Source: Ostrinia nubilalis (taxonomy: Eukaryota > Arthropoda > Insecta > Lepidoptera > Crambidae). From it: a DNA stretch of 64,000 bases. Numbering within the stretch: position 1 is the stretch's first letter; each line of letters starts with the position of its first letter. A program made the translations under genes and the position numbers. Positions 39,978-50,148 of the stretch are shown here, piece after piece. A model generated the notes under the pieces. The model was not told the DNA's origin and ran no database searches. It worked only from the letters and a program-made list of their open reading frames with translations. The stretch covers positions 9,353,001-9,417,000 of the forward strand of contig NC_087110.1 of NCBI RefSeq assembly GCF_963855985.1, in the 5' to 3' direction.

Positions 39978-42841
39978 GGCACTCGACAAAGGCCAAGTCT
40001 GGAACATTCAAGATTGTTCATCAAAATATTCAAGGCTTGACCAGCAAAGTTTTAGAAATAGAGCTTTTCTTAAAAAGTTTTGACATTAATGTAATGTGTA
40101 TTACTGAACACTGGCTTAAGAAATACGAAAGCTCTCTTTACATAGATAATTATCAGCTATGTAGCGCGTTTTACAGGAAGTCTGCCATTCACGGAGGCTC
40201 CTTAATATTTGTCAATAATAATATTAAATGTAAAGAACGCAAAGATGTAGTAGGGCTATCAGTTGAGCGTGTTATCGAAATTTCCTGTGTCGAGCTTGAG
40301 AGTTACATCATTGTATGTGTGTATAGACCCCCTTCTGGGGACTTTGGTATTTTTGAAGCGGCTATTGAGGATGCTCTTAATAAAACTTGTAACAGCAACA
40401 AAAAGGTCTTAGTTTGTGGAGATTTTAACGTCAATTTACTAGATAGCTCATCATCATATTCTGTAAGACTACTTTCCCTTTTTAAGTCATTTAATTTGTT
40501 TAGTCAATTTAAGGAGCCAACTAGAATTACGGAAACCACAGCTACTTGTCTAGATAATATTTTCTCTAGCTGTGTCCCTGACAAAAAAGCTGTCATACAC
40601 AATCTTACGTCAGATCACTGTGGTATTAAAGTAGAATTTATTTTTAATAATTCTAATAATACAAGTAACAAAAATGCCGTATGTAGACCTGTAACGATTA
40701 GTCGTCTAGAACGTTTTAAGAATAATCTTGGAAATAAATTGCATTTAGTGCCGTACGTGCAGGGAGACCCAGATGCTCTTTACAATAACCTTTTCGAATG
40801 TATTAAAACCGAACATGACAAAGTTTTTACTGTAAATCCATTAAAACCAAATACCAAATCTAAGTTTAGTGACTGGGCTACTAAGGGAATATACAAAAGT
40901 CGAAATACGTTATATGAGCTTTATGGCATGAAAAAGTATAATAATAGTATATCTTTTCTTGAGCATGTGAAAAAGTATTCAAAATTTTTTAAGAAAGTTT
41001 GCTTCATGGCTAAGTCTTTTTATATTCGGGACAAGATAGGAAACGCCAGTAATAAAATAAAAGAAACTTGGAATGTTATCAACCGAGAGACTGGTAAACT
41101 AAAACCAAGAGATAACGACTTTTCTCTCAAAGTTCACGATAATTTGATATCTGCAGATAAAGATGTAGCAGAAGCTTTTAACAAATTTTTTGTTAATATA
41201 GCTTCAGCAACAACTGCCAACTTAAAGTCATCTCCCTCCGAGGCTGAAGAAATATTGAAAACCCACGTGACACCCTGTGACTCGCACTTCTCTTTTAAAC
41301 ATATTACTCCATTAGATATCACTAAAACTTTTAATCTTTTAAATGTAAAGAGTACAACTGATATCTGGGGCATCTCTGTCAAGATAGTCAAACACATTAT
41401 TGATATAATTTCCCCACAGTTAGCGATAATATTCAATAATTGCATAGAGAAGGGAATCTTCCCCGACCTCATGAAACACAGTAGACTAATGCCATTATTT
41501 AAGTCTGGTAGCAAAACCGACCCTGGCAATTATAGACCCATTTCTATCTTGCCCGCTTTGAGCAAGATTTTTGAAAAAATCATACAGGAGCAACTTATGA
41601 TTCACTTTGGCTCTAATAAACTATTTCATAGTGAACAATATGGTTTTACCAAGGGTCGTTCCACCACCGATGCCGGGGTTGCACTGCTTAAACATATCTT
41701 CGAGGCTTGGGAAAATTCTCAAAATGCACTAGGGGTCTTCTGTGATCTCTCAAAAGCTTTTGACTGCGTAGAACATCAAACGCTAATTCGCAAACTGCAC
41801 TATTATGGGGTAAAGGACTCGGCTTTGGATTTAATACAATCCTATTTAAACTTTAGAGTTCAAAAAGTCGACATAAATGGTGTTTTGTCTTCTGGGTCAC
41901 CTGTGAAAATGGGAGTTCCGCAGGGGTCCATTCTGGGTCCATTCTTGTTTCTTATATACATTAACGATCTACCATATTTTGTTAAAGACTCTTGCGAAAT
42001 CGTGTTATTTGCTGATGACACATCTTTGATTTTTAATATTGATAGAAGTAAAAATAACTTTGACGATGTAAATAATGCACTAACAAGAGTTTTAAGTTGG
42101 TTCACTACAAATAATCTACAACTGAATGCAAAGAAAACAAAATGTATAAAATTCTCTTTGCCTAACGTAAAAACAGTTAGTACCCAAATAGAACTTAATA
42201 ATAATGCAATCGATCTGGTAGAATCTACTGTATTTCTGGGAATTACCCTGGATTCAAAACTCCAGTGGGGCTCCCATATAGAAACTCTGGCGGGAAAGCT
42301 CAGCTCAGCGGCTTTTGCAATAAAAAGGATACGGTCATTAACCGATGTTTCAACAGCTCGCTTAGTCTACTTTAGCTACTTTCATAGCCTAATGTCATAT
42401 GGAATCATGCTATGGGGCAAAGCTGCAGATTTTGAAACAATATTTATTCTGCAAAAACGTGCCATAAGATACTTGTATAAAATGAAAGCAAGAGCGTCCC
42501 TTAGAGAATTGTTTAAAGAAATTGGCATTCTCACGGCCGCTTCACAATACATCTTAAACTGTATTCTATTTATTCAACAAAATATTAATGAATTCAAAAA
42601 GAAAAGTGATATTCACCAAATCAATACTAGAAACAAAAATAAATTGGCTATACCCGCTTTTAGACTTAATAAAGTCTTTGCCACCTTTATGGGACAAGGT
42701 ATCCATTTTTATAACAAAGTCCCTGATAAATATAAAGAGCTACCGTACAATAATTTTAAAGGTATAGTTAAAGATCACATGCTTAAAAAAGCCTATTATA
42801 CAACTCGAGATTTTCTTAATGATAAGTCATCCTGGGAGTAG
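39965..42841 (+). CDS. LINE-A ORF2: endonuclease and reverse transcriptase
   Basis: A 958-codon frame with no stop, numbered from 39965, where the frame opens; there is no ATG there. The apurinic-type endonuclease spans ~15-235: HQN (N21), TEHW (E48), GDFN (D153) and SDH (D217, H218) are all present. The first ATG is codon 44, after N21, so an AUG-started protein would lack a catalytic residue. The reverse transcriptase spans ~430-780: NYRPISILPALSKIFEKII, QYGFTKGRSTTDA, FCDLSKAFDCVEH (D594), GVPQGSILGPFLFLIYINDL, and FADD (D684, D685). The C-terminal ~150 residues carry the RAIRYLYKMK-type thumb region and end in a basic tail. It should nick DNA and prime cDNA on the nicked strand. Clade: Jockey/CR1-like by motif; not resolved further. 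Confidence 0.93.
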   Translation: MFKLRHSTKAKSGTFKIVHQNIQGLTSKVLEIELFLKSFDINVMCITEHWLKKYESSLYIDNYQLCSAFYRKSAIHGGSLIFVNNNIKCKERKDVVGLSVERVIEISCVELESYIIVCVYRPPSGDFGIFEAAIEDALNKTCNSNKKVLVCGDFNVNLLDSSSSYSVRLLSLFKSFNLFSQFKEPTRITETTATCLDNIFSSCVPDKKAVIHNLTSDHCGIKVEFIFNNSNNTSNKNAVCRPVTISRLERFKNNLGNKLHLVPYVQGDPDALYNNLFECIKTEHDKVFTVNPLKPNTKSKFSDWATKGIYKSRNTLYELYGMKKYNNSISFLEHVKKYSKFFKKVCFMAKSFYIRDKIGNASNKIKETWNVINRETGKLKPRDNDFSLKVHDNLISADKDVAEAFNKFFVNIASATTANLKSSPSEAEEILKTHVTPCDSHFSFKHITPLDITKTFNLLNVKSTTDIWGISVKIVKHIIDIISPQLAIIFNNCIEKGIFPDLMKHSRLMPLFKSGSKTDPGNYRPISILPALSKIFEKIIQEQLMIHFGSNKLFHSEQYGFTKGRSTTDAGVALLKHIFEAWENSQNALGVFCDLSKAFDCVEHQTLIRKLHYYGVKDSALDLIQSYLNFRVQKVDINGVLSSGSPVKMGVPQGSILGPFLFLIYINDLPYFVKDSCEIVLFADDTSLIFNIDRSKNNFDDVNNALTRVLSWFTTNNLQLNAKKTKCIKFSLPNVKTVSTQIELNNNAIDLVESTVFLGITLDSKLQWGSHIETLAGKLSSAAFAIKRIRSLTDVSTARLVYFSYFHSLMSYGIMLWGKAADFETIFILQKRAIRYLYKMKARASLRELFKEIGILTAASQYILNCILFIQQNINEFKKKSDIHQINTRNKNKLAIPAFRLNKVFATFMGQGIHFYNKVPDKYKELPYNNFKGIVKDHMLKKAYYTTRDFLNDKSSWE
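39968..39974 (+). promoter_or_regulatory. Candidate -1 ribosomal frameshift site, T TTA AAC
   Basis: TTTAAAC fits X XXY YYZ in the ORF1 frame (T TTA AAC) and is followed at once by the TGA stop of ORF1. Slipping back one base gives TTT AAA CTG, exactly the ORF2 frame. The ORF2 frame is closed by TAG at 39962-39964, so the overlap is only 39965-39974 and the heptamer fills most of it. UUUAAAC is a well-known efficient slippery sequence in RNA viruses. No strong downstream stem is obvious by eye; GAACA/TGTTC at about 40002-40019 could form only five pairs. Confidence 0.65.
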
Positions 42842-43560
42842 GATTATGGTCCTCTCATGCTCGCACTAAAAATAATTAAAATCGTGCTATGAAAAGTAAT
42901 GTATAAACTAATCTAATTTTCTAAAATGTTATAGTGTCATGCTTCTCAATCTGGACTGTTACTTAGCTTTATTATTGGTTTTTTTTTTCTCTAAGAGATA
43001 ACTTGGTATTGTCATTCTCACTAAAATGTCTCTGGGGTGGTGGCGTAGTGAGGCGGGTCGTTACATTCCCTCTAATATGGTCGAGTGAAGCGATGGCTGG
43101 TTCACTCGTCATGTCTGTGAACAGGCGCTGCTTTCGGGGACTGGTCAATCCAAGTTATTCCAACTTATGTATGCGAGACATTTCTACTAGTATTTAAGTA
43201 TGTAATCTGTAAGTCTAGATATTAGCACGTCACTACCTAGTTTAATATACCACGCAATTTTGTATACCCATTCTTATAAGATACACTATACAAGAATGCA
43301 TGGTAAATTCAGTGAACTGCTCCTGAATCGAATGTACCTACTACTGCTATTTCTATTTATTTATATTAACCGGCAGACAGTGGTGACTGAGTTTGTTGCG
43401 GCGCTTCTTCTCAGCACTTGCCAAATGTTGGTCTCGAAGCGCTGGTAGGGTAAAAAGATTATGAGACATGTAGAGGCTCCTTAAGAGCAAAATGACGATT
43501 TGTAAGAACTATTTATTAGTCTAAACAAATAAAGAAATTTTGACTTTTGACTTTGACTTT

Positions 43561-43797
43561 ATAACTGTGCCCGGGACTTCGTACGCGTGAAAACCCGTTT
43601 TCGCAACATTTTTCATTTTTGCTCTGCACCTATTACTCGTAGCGTGATGGTATATAGCCTATAGCCTTCCTCGATAAATGGGCTATCTAACACTGAAATA
43701 ATTTTTCAAATCGGACGGGTAGTTCCTGAGATTAGCGCGTTCAAGTAAACAAACAAAGAAACAAAAAAACTCTTCAGCTCTATAATATTAGTATAGA
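43561..43797 (-). mobile_element. Non-autonomous Helitron (family H-C), minus strand, end clipped
   Basis: On the minus strand it starts TCTATACTAATATTATAGAG (43797 inward) after A, with the host T at 43798 on the + strand. The 3' region has GCGTACGAAGTCCCGGGCAC, but the final CTAG is lost exactly where LINE-A begins. The Helitron is thus the target into which LINE-A went. Confidence 0.78.
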
Positions 43798-43888
43798 TTT
43801 ATCAATATAAGGTCAATGACCTCTAGAAAGGGACGTCCTACCATCTCATGACACATGGCCACACTACACCGTCGCGCTCCCTTATTAA
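43798..43888. repeat. Sixth unit of the 37-kb tandem array
   Basis: AAGGTCAATGACCTCTAGAA and the core GACACATGGCCACACTACAC resume here. The spacing from the fifth unit, minus the 6,147 bp of inserted LINE plus Helitron, is 133 bp, matching the array's longer interval. Confidence 0.92.
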
Positions 43889-44133
43889 TCTACACTGAGA
43901 GGTATTGTCTCCTTTCCTGCTTCTAGTTGATGACAGCTGATTCTTAAAATTGGAACGAGCTGTCAGAATTAATGAGCAGCCATAAAACGACTGATGTAAG
44001 CATTTGCGAGCAGATTTTAGAAGAAAGAAAGAACGAAAACGAAAAATGACACAGATCAACAAAAAACATGGAAAAGAGTAAACCGAAAATTGACACTAAA
44101 AATTTTGCTATTATGGTGCCCTTCGTTTAGAAC

Positions 44134-44330
44134 ATTGGTTTCCAAAGTGGGGGGCGCAAAGACCTTTAAAGGTATGCTCGGGCCATCTGTAAGAAACCTG
44201 CGACCACTGAGATAATGTTTCTAGACAGCTCGATACGACCAACAAAATTAATCTTGACGGGAGGAGAGGGGCGCGGAATTTTTTGTATGGTTGAAAGGGC
44301 GCGCGTCTCAAATAAGTTTGGGAACCAATA
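44134..44330. repeat. hAT-like MITE, 197 bp, with target duplication
   Basis: ATTGGTTTCCAAAGT at the left and TTTGGGAACCAATA at the right are inverted. The flanks GTTTAGAAC at 44125-44133 and 44331-44339 are identical 9-mers, compatible with the 8-bp duplication of hAT elements, whose ends often read GGTTCCCAA. The non-coding interior contains a GC-rich run. Confidence 0.85.
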
Positions 44331-44679
44331 GTTTAGAACTTTAATATATCATTTTTAGACCTATAGTACCTACTGTGAGACAGGAGCATTTCATTAATAA
44401 ATAATCATAATCATGATTAGAAATCACCATCAGTCTATTTCCATGAAAAATAGCTTGCGTGACATTGGCTGTGAAAACACATATTGCTATACGGGAGTAG
44501 AAGAATATTTTCACCAATGCGTGCCATTTCCTGTCTTGAGCTTGTGGCATCCAGCGTCTTCCAGTATCGTTTCGCAACTCATACACTTACCTAGATATTA
44601 TATTACTTTACCTAGCTGGAGAACGTCCTAGACTCCGCTCGTGGACTCTACTCAAGAACCCAAGAGGTTATTAGTTCTT

Positions 44680-44850
44680 CGATAGATACGTCCACTGCTG
44701 AACATAGGCCTCCTCCAACGATTTCCAGGTTGGTCGGTTGGCAGTGATCTAGTCCAGCATGCATATTTTGATCTAAGAAAAAATAATAATAAATATGTCC
44801 ATTAGGTACACTACGCTTCTAGTCCCAAACTAAGCACAGTTTAAAAAAAC
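44680..44850 (-). mobile_element. RTE-type 3' end plus an adjoining LINE tail fragment, minus strand
   Basis: ACGTCCACTGCTGAACATAG and GGCCTCCTCCAACGATTTCC (44688-44727) are the inverted RTE terminus, decayed after ~80 bp. Then 44780-44840 has an AAATAATAATAAATATG run and CTAGTCCCAAACTAAGCA, shared with 35479-35496. Confidence 0.7.
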
Positions 44851-44854
44851 AAAA

Positions 44855-45475
44855 ATATAGGACGGGTGGCAAAAAAGTCCGGCCCTATCCGCAGAAAACC
44901 AAACTGATGGTAACCCCACTCGCACCCCTATATTAATCCGCGGATGAGAAGCATTGTTCCCAACCCTGCACGTCTGGTGGATGTGACTTGACTCTTGAAT
45001 CGAAACTTAGGCACAACACATCGAAGTAGACATGTAGCATCTTAGAACAACATTTTGAAGTAAATATGTATTGTATCTTAGGTGATTGTGATAGGTAATA
45101 TTTTGTAAGAAAAATGTGGTCTGATGTGCAGTTCATACCGTAAACTCATCAAGGTTTAAGTTAGAAATCTCGTTTGAGAATCCAAAGAACGCTGGTATAC
45201 TCTCGCCACTGCTGGACTATTGTGATGGACCCACTTTAACAGCATAATATAATAGGCTATTATTTATGCTACACCAAACGTACATTAACAAACAAACGTC
45301 AAAAGTCAGTCGCACTCCAAACAAATACCTGGCTGTGCAGTTGTGGTTGCAGCTACGTTTAAAGTAAGGCAACTAAGCCTTAGGTTAGTAAAGTTACTAA
45401 AATGTTTATTCCAAAAAAAAAATCATTGACAAAATTGCTCTGACAAATTATTTAGTCGAAATTTCGTAGTCTATC
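44855..45475. other. No gene seen
   Basis: Nothing codable or repeat-like that I recognise. Confidence 0.4.
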
Positions 45476-45480
45476 TTCTA

Positions 45481-45687
45481 TCTAAATATAACTCAAAGGT
45501 GACTGACTGACTGACTGACCTAATGATCTATCAACGCACAGCCCAAACCACTGGACAGATCGGACTGAAATTTGGCATGCAGGTAGACGTTAAGACGTAG
45601 GCATCCGCTAAGAAAGGATTTTACGAAACTCCATCCCTAAGTGGGTCAAACGGGGTCCACGCATACGAAGTCGCGGGCGGCTGCTAG
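45481..45687 (+). mobile_element. Non-autonomous Helitron, complete (family H-B variant)
   Basis: Starts TC at 45481 after A, ends GCGGGCGGCTGCTAG at 45687 before T. It contains a GACTGACTGACTGACC run and CACTGGACAGATCGGACTGA. It is inverted relative to the copy at 32103. Confidence 0.85.
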
Positions 45688-45799
45688 TCCTACATATAGA
45701 GTGTAGACCCGTATTCGTTACTTGCCGAACGCAAACAACACACAATCAGCGAAATAGGTCGACGACCTCGAATGGGACGTCCCATCGAAATCAGGGCAC

Positions 45800-45915
45800 G
45801 TGGCGACTGTAGCTATGATACGTCCACTCGTAGCTCGTAGTATAGACACATTCGTAGTAGCTCTGGCTACGTAGTTTCACGTAGCGCTACGTTATTCGTA
45901 GCGCTGTAGCTTACT
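45800..45915. repeat. CGTAG/CTACG-rich patch
   Basis: Words CGTAGCTCGTAG, GGCTACGTAG, CACGTAGCGCTACG and TCGTAGCGCTGTAGC recur in both orientations within ~110 bp. A similar patch lies at 30665-30775. It may be a short self-complementary repeat family. Confidence 0.5.
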
Positions 45916-45967
45916 GTAATGGTGCTTTCAAGCTTTTTATAAAATAACTAGTCGACACTAGTTGTCT

Positions 45968-46023
45968 TTGGGGGAGGTTTTTGTCCAGCAATGGACGTCA
46001 TTTGGCTGAACGAACGAACGAAC
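45968..46023 (+). mobile_element. RTE-type LINE 3' terminus with GAAC tail
   Basis: GGGGGAGGTTTTTGTCCAGC, then GGACGTCATTTGGCTGAA followed by CGAACGAACGAAC. It preserves the tail of the subfamily also seen at 16420 and 20438. Confidence 0.85.
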
Positions 46024-46326
46024 TAGTTGTGAACTCGCGAAGTAGCTATGTTATTATAACAATATTGTGTTAGATACGATAAGTTTAACCGTAACAGGTA
46101 TTTCTGTTTTTATACCTGATTTTTAGGTTACATTATTAAAATTGTTGATATTTTCACCTAGATGACTGAAATTAAAACCTTAAAAACTTTTTAACTTATT
46201 TTCATTATCCATCCACGATTTTTTGTGATTAAAATATTTTTTAATTGCCATTATAAATTAAATTATAAAATAGGTAGGAATTGCAGTTTAATATTGTATT
46301 AAAATTAACCAAAAAACACATAAATA

Positions 46327-47430
46327 CAGTGTGAGTCACGTTAAAGTGTACATATGAAAATAGATGAAACTAGACCTATTTTTATCGACAAAAAAGAGGT
46401 CAAACAATTTTAGAGATTTTTTTTAAATTTTTTATAGTAGTTTTTTTCCTCCAATTACTTATTGTAAAAAAAACGTAATAACTTTTAAACTAAGCGGTAT
46501 ATCCTGATAAAATAAAAACAATAATAATGCTAAATAACAGACGATACTGAAAAAATACATAAAATACCCAGAAAATGCCAACAAATAATAAAAAATGACA
46601 CTTTTTGAAAAAAATATGCTTAAAAATTCGTATTTTTTTGATTATTTGATAAATTTCTCCAAAAAATGCCCCTATAACCGGGGGTTTTTATTACTTTGTA
46701 TTATTTTCTATCGTATTATCTTTTTAAAACCAAAAATCGCATGTCTCTATCCCTATCACAACATTTGCTATGATCGTTTGAACAAAGGCCTGCCACAACA
46801 TTATTCTCCGCTACAGGTAGAGACAATTTTAATTGTAACTAAAATGCTTATTTTACTTCGAAATCTTTTGTTTTTATTTGAAATCTAACTTGTCTTTATC
46901 AAAATTACAAATCTAGAGCCATTTTCAGTTTCGTTGTTAACGAAGCGTTGAATGGCGCGCCCGGAGAGGCTTAGTTCAAACGATCATTGCAAACGTTGTG
47001 ATAGGGATAGAGACATGCGATTTTTGGTTTTACGAAGGTAATACGATAGAGAATAATACAAAGTAATAAAAACCCCCGGTTATAGGGGCATTTTTTGGAG
47101 AAATTTATCAAATAACCAAAAAAACACGAATTTTTAAGCAGATTTTTTTCAAAAAGTATATTTTTTTATTATTTGTTGGCCTTTTTTGTGTATTTTATGT
47201 ATTTTTTTAGTATTGCCTGTTATTTAGCATTATTACTGTTTTTATTTTATAAGGATGTACCGCTTAGTTTAAAAGTTATTACGTTTTCTTTACAATAAGT
47301 AATTGGAAGAAAAAAAATTCTATAAAAAATTTAAAAAAAATCTCAAAAAAAATTTGACCTCTTTTTTGTCGATAAAAATAGGTCTAGTTTCATCTATTTT
47401 CATATGTACACTTTAACGTGACTCACACTG
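46327..47430. repeat. TA-flanked 1.1-kb foldback element, ~470-bp arms
   Basis: CAGTGTGAGTCACGTTAAAG at 46327 is mirrored by CTTTAACGTGACTCACACTG ending at 47430; TA lies on both sides. The arms are ~90% complementary by eye as far as CGATCATTGCAAACG and GATCGTTTGAAC around a ~200-bp AT-rich centre (about 46780-46975). Landmarks CCCCTATAACCGGGGGTTTT (46669) and AAAACCCCCGGTTATAGGGG (about 47070) are exact mirrors. No transposase frame. A transcript across it would fold into a hairpin of more than 400 bp. Confidence 0.92.
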
Positions 47431-47777
47431 TATTTACAAACCATTCAAATAATACCTCCCAAAGGCATCACAAAGTCCATAAACCTTTTGTTTACTAAGT
47501 GAATATTATATTTACGCCGGTGTATTTCGGGCATACATATTTATGTGTTTGTCCGTGTTTTTGTCCGATACGTCCATCGGGACTAGCCGTGTTATCCTTC
47601 GCTTAAACGGGAATCTGGGGATAGGATTATGACAAAAAATCGGCCCTAATTTTGTTTTGACGAAAAGTAACTTTGTTGAACGAAAGTGTTGGAAGAAACG
47701 TTTGTATTTTGTAAGTAAGAGTTTCTTACATTCGACGTAAGACTTACGTTAATACTTTTTATGTATGTATGTACCTA

Positions 47778-47980
47778 CTAGCTTTTGGCAGCGGCTTCAC
47801 CCGCGTAAAATTTAGTTTGTCACAGATCGTCATAAATTATAGCCTATATCTTATTCTGGGTTATAAACTATAATACTGCAAAGTTTCATCAAAATCCGTT
47901 TAGTAGTTTTTGCGTGAAAGAGTAACAAACATATTGACATCCAGACATCCAGATACCTATTCATACAAACTTTCGCATTA
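47778..47980 (-). mobile_element. Helitron fragment (family H-A), minus strand
   Basis: CTAG at 47778-47781, then TTTTGGCAGCGGCTTCACCC and the family interior (TGTCACAGATCGTCATAAAT) to CAAACTTTCGCATTA near 47980. The extreme 5' end, TCCTACTAATATTATAA, has been lost. Confidence 0.8.
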
Positions 47981-48368
47981 GTCGCATATTTATGTCATAC
48001 ATAAGACACCAAATACTTCAAAATAAGTGGTAATAAAAGAAGTTATTCAGAACTAAAATCATAACTCACTAGTTTGTGATTGTTATCACAACCTATTTAG
48101 TTGATTGTGCTTGTGAGAGAAGCATATAACTAACAACCTAGTTTAGGTACATACGTAATAGTCAACACAAAACACCTATTAATTTCTAAAAACTACCTCT
48201 AACATAAGTTAATGGATATTTCAAACTTTGTAAAAGAAGTCCAAAACCATCTTTCATAAACTTCACTTCTATTATAACTTAAAAAACTACATTTACGTAC
48301 ACAATCAAACTCCATAAACCACTACAAACCACAAATCGAATTAACAACTAAAGTAGCTCTCGAGTGCA

Positions 48369-48462
48369 TTCGGACTGGAGTGTGCGTGACGTCACGAGCT
48401 CTCATTGACCGAGCCGTCGCCACTTCAACGTGATTGGCTGTTAGCTGTCGACGCAGTCCGAA
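48369..48462. promoter_or_regulatory. Possible promoter-like patch with CRE and CCAAT motifs
   Basis: A GC-richer, repeat-free patch holds a perfect CRE (TGACGTCA, 48387-48394), an inverted CCAAT box (GATTGGCTG, 48432-48440) and a 9-bp inverted pair TTCGGACTG (48369) / CAGTCCGAA (48454). No coding exon follows that I can identify, so function is a guess. Confidence 0.3.
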
Positions 48463-48469
48463 TTGCTGT

Positions 48470-49140
48470 TGGTGTATTTTATTATCGAATAACAGGTTAA
48501 TGCGTTCTTCAAGGGTTGATACGATTGAATGGTGATTAAATCATTATAATTGGTGATTCGGAACTGGACTATAGTGCCAGCTGCGGTTGGTTACAACTTT
48601 TCAACTCAGCCTTTCAGTGACTTTATTCTTGATTGGTTTAAGAGTGATGTGACAGGAAAAGTTACTTTTGAATTAAGAATTCTTCTTCTTCTCAGTCGGT
48701 ACACTCTTGTCAGAGTGGTCGTGGTCATCATTGTGAATCACGACTCAGAGTGATGTTCCTCGTAATACGGCGCCATTCCTCGCGGACTGCAGCTTTCCGG
48801 GTACTTTCGCTTACTAATTTCGAATTAAGAATAGGTATCGAGTATCGTGAAGGGTAGTTGAAAAGCGTGGTGGTTATTTAACAAACTTAAGACTTGAATA
48901 TAAAAATCTGGTGTTACTTTCTGTTCTTAAGTGAAATGATAATACAAAAAAAAACATTGCAACACTTTTTGTACTCTGTGGCATCTAGAAAGAATCCTGT
49001 AAAGTTTTTTTTTAAATACACTTTTCTTCGCGGAATCCATGAAAAAGCAAAAGTTAACATTCGTGTTTTGTTAAAACTTTACTATTCTTATTACACAATG
49101 GCAAAACTAACACTTGGTTAGCTCAATTATTGCCTGATAC
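48470..49140. other. No clear gene; possible LINE fragment
   Basis: Minus strand around 48800-48700 reads like a decayed LINE C-terminus. The open frames at 48550 and 48894 have no motif. Confidence 0.35.
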
Positions 49141-49146
49141 AAATTA

Positions 49147-49664
49147 CACTCAACATCAAATAAACCGCACCTTCCGCGACGCGAACTTTAAAGATTTTCT
49201 TCTGACACAATCATGGTGCCCCAACAATATTGGTGTTATTTGAAAGCCCAATAAATATCCTTAAAGAAAAACACATTTAATTTCTAAATAAATGATTATC
49301 ATATACCATAAATGTGACTTGAAAAGAGACCTCACTTTGGGCTCACCTCTGGGATCAATTAGACCAAATTTTATGGTTATAAAACCAAATAATGATCACA
49401 CGTGTCCTCTTTAACAGATGGATACCGATTAATCCCAACTTAACAGTTTTATAGCCATAAAAGTTGGCTCAAGCGTAATAGCCTATTTTTTGAAGAAGTG
49501 ACTCTGGATCGTTCTAAAGACACATTTTTGGGGTAAAAACCTTTCCTTTAATGAAATAAAGCTTAGAACTAGGCTTTTAAATGGTGCCAATATTGGTGGG
49601 AAGTGAGGATGCATACGTTTGAAAGTGCTTGTTGCGGGAGGTGCGATTTATTTGATGTTGAGTG
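49147..49664. repeat. TA-flanked MITE, 518 bp, ~36-bp inverted ends
   Basis: CACTCAACATCAAATAAACC at 49147 mirrors TTTATTTGATGTTGAGTG ending at 49664; TA at 49145-49146 and 49665-49666. Inner parts (CCAACAATATTGG, CCAATATTGGTGGG) also pair loosely. No coding capacity; a Tc1/mariner-type non-autonomous element. Confidence 0.9.
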
Positions 49665-49669
49665 TAGTT

Positions 49670-50145
49670 AAAAAAGGATTAATTAATATGAAACATAATA
49701 GCCCCAGTACGAATTGAAGCCCCATTGTGTGCTCTCAAAATCATACCATTGAGACTAAGTAAGTATAACTATCCCCTATTTAGTTGTTCAAAGAGGTTAC
49801 TATGAACATGTGGATTAAGCTTGTGTACCTTTGAAGTTAGCATAGGTTTGGGAACGGAGCCAAAACGGGAATTTACGACCGTTGTAGGGTTGATACTTAG
49901 TTTACACAATTATAAGTATGAAATCTACACTGACATTCTAAGTAGGCAAGTGAAATACTCGTAGATAGGTAGTAAGGTTAGGAACTTAACTTTGCACACC
50001 TAAACAAAAAAAAGTACTTAATTAGTAGAGCTTCCTCGTTGTGGATAAAAAAAGAGGGTATCCTTTATCGAAAAAAAAAAACATTAAACTTAGGTACTTG
50101 TTTTTGCAATTTCTATTGAGAAAACAATTTATTTATTTACAATTT
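49670..50145. other. No gene or recognised repeat
   Basis: AT-rich, nothing codable. Confidence 0.4.
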
Positions 50146-50148
50146 TGT

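Larger units (their letters stand above)
37651..43560 (+). mobile_element. Full-length LINE, CR1/Jockey group (LINE-A)
   Basis: A ~5.9-kb non-LTR retrotransposon: ~730-bp 5' UTR (the start is inferred from where the tandem array is interrupted), ORF1 with coiled coil and degenerate SGNH/esterase-like domain, ORF2 with apurinic-type endonuclease and reverse transcriptase, ~720-bp 3' UTR, and a 3' tail of TTGACTT-like repeats at about 43532-43560. It would transpose by nicking target DNA and reverse transcribing its RNA in place. ORF2 is intact; ORF1 has one internal frame change. Confidence 0.9.
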
